The notes: generated by a model from the letters alone, not told the origin. A stretch of DNA of 36,082 bases from DASQEH01 sp038239485 (GCA_038239485.1 JBBSET010000041.1:1-36082); one strand, 5' to 3'; counted from the first letter of the stretch, positions 13,891 through 22,163 are shown. A program made the numbers and translations.

Positions 13891-15330
13891 ATGACGGAGC
13901 TCGGCGAGCCGGTCGGGTCTGACCGTGCCGAGCGTCTCCGCAAGGCCCTCGCACCACCGGTGGCGCTGCTCGCCTCCGCGATGGGCCTGACCTGCCTGCT
14001 GAGCATGCTGGCGATGGTGCGGTCCCTCGCTCAGCTCACCGTCGTCGACGGGCAGTTCGTCGGCTGGATCGGAGTCGGAGCCGCCGCGAGTGTCGGCGTG
14101 GCCGCGGCCGGCCTCCGTGCCGGCGACCGGCTGGGGTCCGGACCTCCGCTCGCTCTGGGCGCGATGGCAGGAGTCTTCGGCCTCACGCTCGGGCACGCCG
14201 TCAACGGCTCCGAGCAGCTGGCGGCAGCGATCGTGACCTGCGGAGTGGCCGCCGGCGGGCTGCTGGGTGGCGTTGCCGGGATGTCGGCAGACCTGCCGGG
14301 CGGTCAGGCGCGAGCGGTGACGCTCGCCTGGGCGGTTCCGCTCGCAGCCGGGTGGCCCGTGTTGGTCCGCGGGGCGATCACGACCGGCGCCGGCGTCATC
14401 GACGTCGTGGTCCGGGTGCCGATCTGGGGTAGCGGAGCGGCGGCATCGGTCGTCGTGATGTGGAGCGTCCTCGCGATGCTGGTCGAGCCGGTGACCGAGC
14501 GGGTGCAGGGGTGGTCGAGCTGGGAAGGCTCCTGGGCGGTGGTGCTCCTGACCTGCGTCGTCGTGTTGGTGGCGTTCACGGTCCTCGGCTTCCATACCGA
14601 GCTGTCGCAGGTGTGGCTCCGCCCTGTCATCGTGGCCGCGACGGCGTTTGCCGTCGCCGGCTGGGGCCTCACGCTCGTCGTGCTGCCGGGGTCGTCCGCC
14701 AAGCTCGCCCTCACCGGCGTCACCGCGGTGATGTTCGTGGTCCCATCGACTGTCACCTTCGCGATCGCCGATGCACGTGCCAACCCCCACCCGCTGAGCT
14801 GGGTGGTCGTGGGTCTGATCAGCCTCGCCGCCGTCGGGGGTGGCGTCGTCGTAACGGTGGGGAAGCGCGACGGCTCGACCCTGGTGCCGGGCAGCTTGGC
14901 GCTGTGCTGCGTGGCGGCCCTCGGGGTGGGGGTGATCCCGGGTGACTCCGCCGCCATCGGCCTCGCGGTGGCCGTGCTGCTGCTCGGAACCGGGGCGGTC
15001 CTCGTCGCAGCCCTCGGGTCGGTGGCGGCCGACCTCGAGGCGACCCGGTTCGTCGGCCTCGCGGCCGTGTGCGCGCTGGTGCTGGGTGCGGTGGTCGCGG
15101 TGCCACTGAGCTGGGCGCTGCTAGGCGAGATCCCCGTCCGAAACCCCCAGCTCTGGGCGGCGGGCCGCCTCTACGCCGGTCTGACGGTGGCGGGCACCAG
15201 CATGACGGCGGCGTACACCTGGGTTCTGCGCGGCAGGATCCGAAGTGCCGGGAGCGCCGGGAGCGACGCGCGCAGCAGAGTGGGCGCCCGACCAGAGCCT
15301 TGGTACCAGCACACGCCGAAGCGGGGATGA
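13891..15330 (+). CDS. Large multi-pass membrane protein, 479 aa
   Basis: About 12-14 hydrophobic helices separated by short loops cover nearly the whole protein, for example near residues 24-45, 60-80, 90-110, 120-140, 190-210, 225-245 and on to about 430. The end is a charged cytoplasmic tail (RSRVGARPEPWYQHTPKRG). The helix count is like a major-facilitator or polysaccharide-export protein, but no family motif is clear and I do not assign a substrate. It follows rnj by four bases and is probably cotranscribed. Its last codons form the left arm of the long hairpin at 15312-15369. Confidence 0.75.
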   Translation: MTELGEPVGSDRAERLRKALAPPVALLASAMGLTCLLSMLAMVRSLAQLTVVDGQFVGWIGVGAAASVGVAAAGLRAGDRLGSGPPLALGAMAGVFGLTLGHAVNGSEQLAAAIVTCGVAAGGLLGGVAGMSADLPGGQARAVTLAWAVPLAAGWPVLVRGAITTGAGVIDVVVRVPIWGSGAAASVVVMWSVLAMLVEPVTERVQGWSSWEGSWAVVLLTCVVVLVAFTVLGFHTELSQVWLRPVIVAATAFAVAGWGLTLVVLPGSSAKLALTGVTAVMFVVPSTVTFAIADARANPHPLSWVVVGLISLAAVGGGVVVTVGKRDGSTLVPGSLALCCVAALGVGVIPGDSAAIGLAVAVLLLGTGAVLVAALGSVAADLEATRFVGLAAVCALVLGAVVAVPLSWALLGEIPVRNPQLWAAGRLYAGLTVAGTSMTAAYTWVLRGRIRSAGSAGSDARSRVGARPEPWYQHTPKRG

Positions 15331-15369
15331 GGCGGCCCCCTCGAGCCGTCTCATCCCCGCTTCGGCGTG
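15312..15369. terminator. 20-bp perfect hairpin between convergent genes
   Basis: Arms 15312-15331 and 15350-15369 are perfectly complementary over 20 base pairs around an 18-base loop that can pair a little further inward. It overlaps the last six codons of the membrane protein gene and precedes the stop of the convergent secreted-protein gene, so it can end transcription from both sides. The stem is unusually long and there is no T-run. Confidence 0.75.
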
Positions 15370-15391
15370 CATCCCCCGGAGGGCGGTGCTC

Positions 15392-15961
15392 CTAGTCGCT
15401 CTGCTCAACGTGGATCATCGGGTCCTTGAGCTCGAAGAAGTAGTCGCCGGTCTGCCCGAAGTCGTTGTCGGAGATGACGACTCGCAGGCTGTGCCTGCCT
15501 GGGCCGATGTTGCGGCAGTAGTTCTGGGCGAAGGTGCTGTAGCCGGGTGCATCCGAGGTGCTGCCGGTGTTGAGGTCGGACGGAGCCATCGGGACACCGT
15601 CGAGCAGGACCTTGACCTTGCCCTGGCTCCCCGAGTAGAGATAGGACTCCGCTGACAGGTTGACACTCAGGACATCCCTCCCGGTCCGGGGACCGTGCAG
15701 GCGGATGATGCTGCCGGGCATGATGATCTGACCGTCGTCGCTGCCGGTGTAGATCCAGCCGCTGACCCCGCGGTTGCGGGTCGCCTTCTGCACCCCGCCG
15801 TCACAGGTGGTCGTGGACGAACTCCTCATCGCGCTCATGGTTGGTGCGGCGGGCTGGTGGCCGCCGGCGGCGTTCGCCTGGGTGCCTGCGCCCAGACCCG
15901 CCGCCACGATGGCTGCCGATGCCAGGACGGGTGCCGCGATGACCATTGACTTCTTGAACAC
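15392..15961 (-). CDS. Secreted hypothetical protein, 189 aa
   Basis: GTG start at 15961 with GGAGG about five bases upstream. The N-terminus (MFKKSMVIAAPVLASAAIVA) is a Sec signal peptide with likely cleavage after Ala31 (ANA). A polar linker follows, then a beta-rich domain of about 130 residues with two cysteines (about 53 and 148) that could pair. Motifs such as GPGRHSLRVVISDND and YFFELKDPMI suggest a beta-sandwich, but I cannot name the family. It is divergent from the sigma-protease operon across 312 bases, so it is a possible target of that sigma factor; this is inference. Confidence 0.75.
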   Translation of the reverse strand: MFKKSMVIAAPVLASAAIVAAGLGAGTQANAAGGHQPAAPTMSAMRSSSTTTCDGGVQKATRNRGVSGWIYTGSDDGQIIMPGSIIRLHGPRTGRDVLSVNLSAESYLYSGSQGKVKVLLDGVPMAPSDLNTGSTSDAPGYSTFAQNYCRNIGPGRHSLRVVISDNDFGQTGDYFFELKDPMIHVEQSD

Positions 15962-16273
15962 GGGGACCTCCTCAAGTCTCGATTGTTCCGTGTCGTTCGT
16001 GGGCTAGGACGACGCGAGCGCAGCGCTGATACGTGGGCTCTCGGATGTATCTGCGGTGGCGGATGCGGCTCCTGTGGCGGCCGGCCGCGCGACGTGAGGG
16101 GTGAACGTTTCGTGACGTGAGCCAACTCGGTCGACTCCTGTCGGCGATTCACTAGGATGCACGAACGCGCAATATGTGCGCAGGACCGGCGACGTGCACG
16201 TATCACGCCAGGCCTGATCGCCCTCCTCGGGGGCGTGACCGTCACCGAGCTCAGCGAACCGAAGGGGCCTGAC
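15962..16273. promoter_or_regulatory. Divergent promoter region of the sigma-protease operon
   Basis: The octamer GACGTGAG occurs twice in direct orientation, at 16091-16098 and 16114-16121 (23 bases apart). A candidate promoter follows: TCGACT (16131-16136), a 16-base spacer and TAGGAT (16153-16158). The predicted transcript would have a leader of about 110 bases before the GTG at 16274. The octamers lie just upstream of the -35 box, where an activator would bind. Confidence 0.45.
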
Positions 16274-16876
16274 GTGACTCTGAAGAACCCGCAGGCGGGG
16301 TCGGACGAGGTCTCGGTCTGGGAGCAGTCCGCCGACCATTTCCGACGCTGGCGGGCTGGCGACCACGCTGCCCTGGACGATCTCGTCAGGTCGCTGACCC
16401 CGGTGCTCTGGCACGTCGTGCGGTCGTACGGACTGCCGTCGGACCAAGCCGAGGACGTCGTCCAGACCGCCTGGCTGACACTGGTACGACGCCATGAGTC
16501 CATCAGCGACCCGCAGGCCGTCTCGGCCTGGCTGACGACGACGGCGCGCCGCGAGGCGTGGCGGGTGTCCAAGGCGGCTGGGCTGGCCGTGTCCCTCGGC
16601 GACGAGGTGATCGAGTCCCGTCTGCCTCACCACAACGACACCGCGACCGAGGTGGTCACTGCCAACGAGCAGAACAGGCTGTGGGACTGCGTGCACGAGC
16701 TGTCGCCGCGCTGCCAGCGGCTGCTCAGGATCGTCGCTTTCGACAACCGGCCGGACTATGCCAGCATCGCCGAGGAGCTCGGGATGCCAATCGGAAGCAT
16801 CGGCCCGACGCGCGGGCGTTGCCTGGCGAAGCTGAAGGCACTGATAGGTCTCGAGGATGGAGCAGACGATGTCTGA
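16274..16876 (+). CDS. RNA polymerase sigma factor, ECF type, 200 aa
   Basis: Region 2 is visible in WRAGDHAALDDLVRSLTPVL, then DQAEDVVQTAWLTLVRR, and region 4 in LSPRCQRLLRIVAF through SIAEELGMPIGSIGPTRGRC, an HTH that should bind the -35 element. No C-terminal extra domain. I prefer GTG 16274, with GAAGGGG six bases upstream, because the first ATG (16157) overlaps the probable -10 box TAGGAT. GTG 16235 is a second option. It heads a four-gene operon with a small protein, a subtilisin and a TPR-CHAT protease, and overlaps the next gene by eight bases. No zinc-type anti-sigma gene follows. Confidence 0.88.
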   Translation: MTLKNPQAGSDEVSVWEQSADHFRRWRAGDHAALDDLVRSLTPVLWHVVRSYGLPSDQAEDVVQTAWLTLVRRHESISDPQAVSAWLTTTARREAWRVSKAAGLAVSLGDEVIESRLPHHNDTATEVVTANEQNRLWDCVHELSPRCQRLLRIVAFDNRPDYASIAEELGMPIGSIGPTRGRCLAKLKALIGLEDGADDV

Positions 16877-17333
16877 GCGCGACGCCCTTTTCGGCGAGAT
16901 CGCAGCGATGTGGCAGGACCGGGACCCGATGCCCCCCAGCCTGGTCGACAAGGTGTTGGTGGCGATCGAGACCGAGAACCTCGACGCCGAGTACGAGCTG
17001 CTGCACCTGGTCGAGCGCAGCCGCGAGCTCGCGGGCGCCCGAGGAGTCGGCGACGCCGTGACCATCGCGTTCTCAGGGGGCGCCTTCTCACTGCTCCTGC
17101 GGGTCAGCGCGGTGGGCGACAAGGCCTGCCGCGTCGACGGGTGGGTGAGCCCGCCCCAGCCGATGCAGGTGACGGTGACCCAGCAGTCGCGGACCATCCA
17201 GGCGCTGGTCGACGCGCTCGGTCGCTTCGAGATCCCCCAGCTCCCGACCGGCCTGACCCGGTTCTGGCTGCTGTCCGATGACGCCGGCGACGACCCGGAA
17301 CGGTCGTTCGCGACCCCAACCTTCGAGCTGTAG
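16869..17333 (+). CDS. Small unknown protein of the sigma-protease operon, 154 aa
   Basis: ATG 16869 has GGAG six bases upstream and overlaps the sigma stop; ATG 16857 is an alternative. Residues 1-60 are helical and acidic (EIAAMWQDRDPMPPSLVDKV, then DAEYELLHLVERSRELAGAR). Residues 63-154 look like a compact beta domain (VTIAFSGGAFSLLLRVSA, GWVSPPQPMQVTV, LSRF-type end). There is no signal peptide, membrane helix or H-x3-C-x2-C anti-sigma motif. Its place directly after the sigma gene suggests an anti-sigma, adaptor or sensor role, possibly also a protease substrate. That is inference from position only. Confidence 0.75.
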   Translation: MSERDALFGEIAAMWQDRDPMPPSLVDKVLVAIETENLDAEYELLHLVERSRELAGARGVGDAVTIAFSGGAFSLLLRVSAVGDKACRVDGWVSPPQPMQVTVTQQSRTIQALVDALGRFEIPQLPTGLTRFWLLSDDAGDDPERSFATPTFEL

Positions 17334-17345
17334 AAAGGGCCGATC

Positions 17346-18980
17346 GTGGCCGACCGACCAGATGTATCCGGCGACTCCCAGCAGGACCCGGCGCCCAGCC
17401 CGCGCAGCCCCTTCGACCGCAACCCACGGCTTCCGTCGCGAGACGTTCTGGACCGTGTCGAGGGTCGGGTGCTCGACCCGGGGACCGCACTGACGCTCAA
17501 CGGGGTACTGCCGCGGCCGACGGTGTACGTCGGGCCGCGACTGGTGGTGGGAGCGCACCGCGACATCGACGAGGTACGGCGGATGCTGGACCCGATCGCT
17601 CAGGCGCTCGGCTGGCGGGTCGACATCGACCAGACCTTCCCGCAGTCTCGTGCCAAGGGCCGAGAGGGGGAGCGCTCGATCGGAGTCACCCGGCTGCTCA
17701 TCTCGGTCAACTCCGCGACCGCCGCGGTTGCCCCGGACGGCTGGGTCCTGCTGCAGCAGGCGCGCGCCCAGTTCGGCATCGAGGCGCTGGTCGGCATCGG
17801 ACTCGAGCACATCTTGTCGGTGGCGGGCATCCAGCCGAACCCGTTCGACCACTCCAACCCGTTCGACCACTCCAACCCGTTCGACCACTCCAACCCCGCA
17901 CCGAGCTACGCGATCGCGTCATACGGCTCGCCTGGCAGCGGTGGCCGCCAGCCGGTCGCCTGTATCGGCCCCCGTCCGCACCGCCGCACGACGTCGGAGC
18001 TGACCGGTCGGCGGCCGGTCGTCGCCATTCTCGACACCGGATGCGGGCAGCACGACTGGCTCGACGACGTCGTCAGGCTGGATGTGCAGCTCGACGGTGC
18101 CGACATCGGCTACGGGCCGACGAGCCCCCACCCGAACCCGGAGATCGGCGGCGACCATGTCGGGCCACTTGACGGCGACATCGACCCGTTGGCCGGCCAC
18201 GGCACCTTCATCGCCGGCCTGGTCCACCAGGCCTGCCCGGATGCCGACATCGTGGTCTGGCGGATCGTCAACTCCAGCGGCCCGATCGTCGAGTCAGACT
18301 GGATCGAGTCACTGACGAAAATCACCGAGCTGGTGCGTCGTGCGCATGAGGGCGAGCCTGGAGGCCTCGCGATCGACGTGCTCAACCTGTCGATGGGGTA
18401 CTACCACGAGACGCCGAAGGACTCGCTTTTCGACCCGACGCTCTACCACCTGCTCAAGTTGCTCGGGAAGTGCGGGACCACGGTCGTCTGCTCCGCGGGC
18501 AACGACGCCACGGCCAGAGAGATGTACCCCGCCGCCTTCGCGCCATGGTCCAACCACAACGGCCCGGTCAAGCCGCGGGCGGACTGCGTGCCGATCGTCT
18601 CCGTCGGGGCACTGAACCCCGACCTGATGTCGACCGCGCTGTTCAGCAACACCGGTCCCTGGGTCCGGGCTTACGAGCCGGGCGCCGCGGTGATGAGCAC
18701 GATGCCGCCGTTCCAGGGCGGTCTGCAGCCGCTGGCCCGCACGACCGCATATGGACGTGACCGGGCCGCGATCGACCCCGACAACTATGCGCGCGGCGCC
18801 GGACGGAAGGGGGGGTTCGCGTTGTGGAGCGGAACGTCGTTCGCGGCCCCGATGATGGCGGGTAAGGTCGCCGCCTATCTGGTCGACAAGCTCCCCGCAG
18901 AGGGCGCTGCGGACACCAAGGCGGCGGCGGTCGCCCGCGGTTGGGACGCGGTAGCGGCGGTCGCCGGCATCGCGCCATGA
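17346..18980 (+). CDS. Subtilisin-family (S8) serine protease without signal peptide, 544 aa
   Basis: The catalytic triad is complete: Asp230 in VVAILDTGCGQH, His285 in LAGHGTFIAG and Ser498 in WSGTSFAAPMMAG, with the oxyanion Asn386 in CSAGND. The N-terminus is polar (MADRPDVSGDSQQDPAPSPR) with no signal peptide, so it should act inside the cell. Residues 35-163 form an extra domain of unknown type instead of a usual propeptide. Between it and the catalytic domain is NPFDHS three times (165-182). GTG start with GAAAGGG six bases upstream. It sits 7 bases before the TPR-CHAT gene, which suggests the two proteases act in one pathway. Confidence 0.93.
   Translation: MADRPDVSGDSQQDPAPSPRSPFDRNPRLPSRDVLDRVEGRVLDPGTALTLNGVLPRPTVYVGPRLVVGAHRDIDEVRRMLDPIAQALGWRVDIDQTFPQSRAKGREGERSIGVTRLLISVNSATAAVAPDGWVLLQQARAQFGIEALVGIGLEHILSVAGIQPNPFDHSNPFDHSNPFDHSNPAPSYAIASYGSPGSGGRQPVACIGPRPHRRTTSELTGRRPVVAILDTGCGQHDWLDDVVRLDVQLDGADIGYGPTSPHPNPEIGGDHVGPLDGDIDPLAGHGTFIAGLVHQACPDADIVVWRIVNSSGPIVESDWIESLTKITELVRRAHEGEPGGLAIDVLNLSMGYYHETPKDSLFDPTLYHLLKLLGKCGTTVVCSAGNDATAREMYPAAFAPWSNHNGPVKPRADCVPIVSVGALNPDLMSTALFSNTGPWVRAYEPGAAVMSTMPPFQGGLQPLARTTAYGRDRAAIDPDNYARGAGRKGGFALWSGTSFAAPMMAGKVAAYLVDKLPAEGAADTKAAAVARGWDAVAAVAGIAP
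17838..17891 (+). repeat. Three identical 18-base repeats coding NPFDHS
   Basis: The unit AACCCGTTCGACCACTCC occurs three times in tandem without a mismatch, followed by a fourth partial unit (NP). In frame it gives NPFDHS x3 in the linker of the subtilisin. Exact identity suggests recent expansion and possible copy-number variation. Confidence 0.95.
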
Positions 18981-18987
18981 TGGTGGG

Positions 18988-21468
18988 GTGGTCAGCGCCG
19001 CGGAACTACATCGCCGAGGGCTCATCGAGACCAATGCCGGCCGCCACACGGAGGCGCGCAAGCACTTCCTCAAGGCCCTCGACCGTCACCCCGACCCGGA
19101 GCTGACCGCCCGCATCCAGCTCAGTCTCGCGCACGCGCAGTTCGAGCTCGGCAGCACCGAGGAGGCGCTGTCGCTGTGCCACACCGCGCTGTCGATGAGG
19201 GGTACCTCGGGACAGACGCAGGGTCTGATCCACTCCCAGCTCGGCGTCGTCCATAGCCGCGCCGGCAACGGTGCTCAGGCACTGCTCGAGTTCAGTCGCG
19301 CCCTGCTTCTGCTGGACGAGTCACCGGCTCCCCGCGCCACCGCCCTGCTGAACAGGGGCAATGTCCACTTGCAGCGCGGCGATGTCCAGCTGGCCCTGGC
19401 CGACCTCGACGCTGCCCAGCGGCTGGCGGGTGGGGCGGGACTCGAGGTGATCCGCGCCAAGGCTGAGCACAACCTCGGGTACGCCTCCATGCTGGCCGGC
19501 GACCTGACCGCCGCCCTGCGGCACATGGAGCGAGCCCGAGGAACCCTCGAGGGCCTCTCGCCCGTCTATCGGGCGGTCTGCAACCAGGAGCGCGCCGAGG
19601 TGCTCGTGGCGGCGGGCATGGTGAGTGAGGCCGAGAAGTCCTTCCGGACCGCGGCGAGGGCCTACGGGTCGCATGGCCTGCGGCAGCGGCAAGGTGAGGC
19701 CGAGCTGCTGCTGGCCAGGCTGCTGCTTCGCGACAGCCCTCCGGAAGCCGGCCGGATAGCCCATCGGGCAGCCGGGCGGTTCCGGGGCAGGGGCAGCGAG
19801 TCGTGGGCGCTGCGCGCCGACCTGGTATCGGTCGGCAGCGCGGTCGCGACCGGGCGGTGGTCGCGCGCGGTGCCGGACCCGGACCAGCTCCAGGCCGACT
19901 TGACGCGTCACGGCCTGCGCCAGGACGCGAGGATGGCGGCGCTTCAGGCGGTCCAGGTCGAGATCCAGGCCGGGCGGGCGGGCGGCGCGTCGCAACGGCT
20001 GGCCAGAGTCCGCATCACGAGGGACGACCCGCTGCCGACCCGGCTGCTGGCTCGCGAGGCCAGGGCCAGGCTTGCTTCGCTGCAAGGAAGGCGAGCCACG
20101 GCGATGGGCCATGTCCGCCAGGGCTTGCGCGACCTGCACGAGTGGCAGTCGTCCTTCGGCAGTCTTGACCTGCAGAGCTCTCTTGTGGGGCACGGCCGTA
20201 CGTTGGCGCTCGAGGGGCTCGGGCTCGCGGTGGACGACGGGCGCCCCAAGGTGGTCTTCGAATGGGCCGAGCGCGCCCGGGCGCTCGCCGGGCGGGTCAC
20301 CCCGCTGAGGCCACCCAGCGACCCGGTCACGGCGAGCCGGCTGACGGAGCTGAGACAGCTGCAGTCCGAGATCGACCAGGCGGAGTCGCGCGGCGTTGTG
20401 CCGCGGTCGCTGGTCGTCCACGCCAACGAGCTGAGGGACGAGATTCGTCAGCACGCGTGGTACGGCGAGGGCTCAGGACTGGTCATCGAGCCGGCGGGGA
20501 TCGATGAGGCGGTGGCGGCGCTGGGCAGCTCCGGCGGCGTGGTCCTCTCGTACATCGTCGTCGAGGGCCAGGTCCACTGCCTCGTCGTCACGGCCAGCCA
20601 CCCGGAGCTGTGCTCGCTGGGGCCGCTCTCGAAGATCCGCGCCTTCCTCGACGGGATGCAGGCAGACCTGGATCTCGCAGCGGCCCGACTGCCGAGCGTG
20701 ATGGCTGCGGCCATCCGCGGCTCGCTCGACCAGCGGCTCGCCCTGCTGGGCCAGATCCTCGTCCAGCCGGTGGAGCCGAGGATCGGCAACGGCCCGGTCG
20801 TGATCGTCCCGTCCGGCTCGCTCGCCGGCGTGCCGTGGTCGCTGCTGCCGGGTCTCTGTCAGCGGCCGGTGACGATCCCTCGGTCGGTGACGTCCTGGCT
20901 CGCCGATCATGGGCGGGAGTTCGCCTTCGGGAGTGCGGGTTTCGTTGCCGGCCCTCGCGTCGACCGCGCCGGCGAGGAGGTACGCCGGGCGAGCGCGCCC
21001 TGGGAGGCTCCCACCGTTCTCGTCGCCGGCGACGCACGCTCGGCCGCCGTGCGTCAGGTGGCCTCGACGGTCGACGTCTTCCATGCGGCCGCACACGGTC
21101 GACACTCCGCCGACAACCCGCTCTTCTCGGGGCTCGAGCTTGCCGACGGGCCATGGTTCGGCTACGACATCGACCAGCTCGACGACATCCCCTCGACAGT
21201 CGTGTTGTCGGCGTGCGAGGTCGGGCGGTCGTCGGTGCGGTGGGGGGAGGAGACGATCGGGATGACGGTCGCGTGGCTGCACGCGGGGGCCCGATGCGTG
21301 ATCGCGTCGCCGGCTCTCGTCAACGACGACCTGGCCTGCGAGGTGCTCGCGGGCACTCACCGCTTGCTGGCTGCCGGCGTGGCGCCGGCGGTGGCACTCC
21401 ATGAGGCGACCCAGGCCGTCGACGTGGAGGCCCCCAGTCCGTTCATCTGCTTCGGCTCGGGCTGGTAG
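18988..21468 (+). CDS. TPR-CHAT caspase-like protease, 826 aa
   Basis: CHAT is a caspase-like cysteine protease domain often fused to TPR repeats. Residues 4 to about 260 hold at least six TPR-like helical pairs (for example GRHTEARKHFLKALDRHP, GSTEEALSLCHTAL, GDVQLALADLDAAQRLA). A longer helical region follows, and the CHAT domain runs from about 510 to the end. The catalytic dyad is seen: His703 in HAAAHGRHS and Cys743 in VVLSACEVGRS. No signal peptide. GTG start seven bases after the subtilisin stop. TPRs likely bind a partner or trigger. In other bacteria TPR-CHAT proteins act in regulated proteolysis, including CRISPR-linked Csx29; here the trigger and substrate are unknown. Confidence 0.92.
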   Translation: MVSAAELHRRGLIETNAGRHTEARKHFLKALDRHPDPELTARIQLSLAHAQFELGSTEEALSLCHTALSMRGTSGQTQGLIHSQLGVVHSRAGNGAQALLEFSRALLLLDESPAPRATALLNRGNVHLQRGDVQLALADLDAAQRLAGGAGLEVIRAKAEHNLGYASMLAGDLTAALRHMERARGTLEGLSPVYRAVCNQERAEVLVAAGMVSEAEKSFRTAARAYGSHGLRQRQGEAELLLARLLLRDSPPEAGRIAHRAAGRFRGRGSESWALRADLVSVGSAVATGRWSRAVPDPDQLQADLTRHGLRQDARMAALQAVQVEIQAGRAGGASQRLARVRITRDDPLPTRLLAREARARLASLQGRRATAMGHVRQGLRDLHEWQSSFGSLDLQSSLVGHGRTLALEGLGLAVDDGRPKVVFEWAERARALAGRVTPLRPPSDPVTASRLTELRQLQSEIDQAESRGVVPRSLVVHANELRDEIRQHAWYGEGSGLVIEPAGIDEAVAALGSSGGVVLSYIVVEGQVHCLVVTASHPELCSLGPLSKIRAFLDGMQADLDLAAARLPSVMAAAIRGSLDQRLALLGQILVQPVEPRIGNGPVVIVPSGSLAGVPWSLLPGLCQRPVTIPRSVTSWLADHGREFAFGSAGFVAGPRVDRAGEEVRRASAPWEAPTVLVAGDARSAAVRQVASTVDVFHAAAHGRHSADNPLFSGLELADGPWFGYDIDQLDDIPSTVVLSACEVGRSSVRWGEETIGMTVAWLHAGARCVIASPALVNDDLACEVLAGTHRLLAAGVAPAVALHEATQAVDVEAPSPFICFGSGW

Positions 21469-21483
21469 GTCCGCGGGCGCCGA

Positions 21484-21499
21484 AACCGGCCCTCCGGTT
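21484..21499. terminator. Short hairpin between convergent genes
   Basis: AACCGG and CCGGTT pair around a four-base loop, between the ends of the TPR-CHAT gene and the VOC gene. The stem is short and has no T-run on the plus side, so it may be a weak two-way terminator. Confidence 0.4.
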
Positions 21500-21506
21500 G
21501 CGCGAG

Positions 21507-21926
21507 CTAGGTGGCGAGCGGTCGGCCGATCTCCCAGTGGTGACCGAACGGGTCCTGGATCCGCCCCAGCAACCAGCCGTGCGCCTCCTCGACGGGCGCG
21601 ACGAGGGTGGCACCGACGGCGACGGCACGGATGACCATGTCCCGGGGCTGGTCGACGACGAGCAGCAGTCGTACGGTGGTCCCGCCGAGGGACTCGGGGC
21701 TGTAGTGCTGGTTGAGCGGGGACTCGTCGGATACCCAGAACAGCGAGCTGCCGACGCGAAGCTGGGCGACCACCGCCGGGTTGTCCTCCGTACCGCCGAC
21801 GCGGTGGGTCTCGTCGGCGCCGAAGGCGGCGATGTAGAACTCGATCGCCGCCTGGCCGCGTCGTACCGACAGCTGCGGCGAGAGACCGGGCTGGAACCAC
21901 CCGGCCGGGTGCTCATCTGGCGTCAT
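21507..21926 (-). CDS. VOC family (glyoxalase/PhnB-like) protein, 139 aa
   Basis: The product shows the vicinal-oxygen-chelate fold pattern: an opening beta strand with LSVRRGQAAIEFYIAAFGAD, a middle LRVGSSLFWVSDESP, LLLVVDQPRDMVIRAVAVGA and an end GRIQDPFGHHWEIGRPL. The PFGHHWEIG end is typical of PhnB-like VOC proteins. These bind metals or small ligands; substrate cannot be told from sequence. ATG 21926 has GGAGGA six to seven bases upstream and a GTG directly before it. Convergent with the TPR-CHAT gene. Confidence 0.85.
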   Translation of the reverse strand: MTPDEHPAGWFQPGLSPQLSVRRGQAAIEFYIAAFGADETHRVGGTEDNPAVVAQLRVGSSLFWVSDESPLNQHYSPESLGGTTVRLLLVVDQPRDMVIRAVAVGATLVAPVEEAHGWLLGRIQDPFGHHWEIGRPLAT

Positions 21927-22163
21927 CACCGATCCTCCTCACCCCGCACGCGCTGGATGCCTCTCGGGCGGGAGTACAGACTGGCACGCACTGTAGGCAG
22001 ACACTAGTGACGATCGACGAAGGGGAGGGCGCTCTTCAGCCGTCAGCGGCATTCGTCGTCTTTCGGCCGCGTCATCCCAGGCCCGGCGCCGGGTCGGTCC
22101 GCTCGGCCGCTAACGTCGGCAATACTACGAGGAGTAGGTGGCGGCGAACGCGGAGGTGCATCG

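Noticed and set aside
12234..14006. 590-codon minus-strand open frame opposite rnj
   Set aside because: It is the antisense shadow of a clearly conserved gene; its composition (Asp/Val/His-rich) has no domain sense. The same applies to long antisense frames at 22125-23942, 25490-27379 and 30522-32804.
16157..16273. ATG 16157 as start of the sigma factor
   Set aside because: The codon overlaps the likely -10 box TAGGAT, and the extra residues do not look like sigma sequence. GTG 16274 has a good ribosome site.
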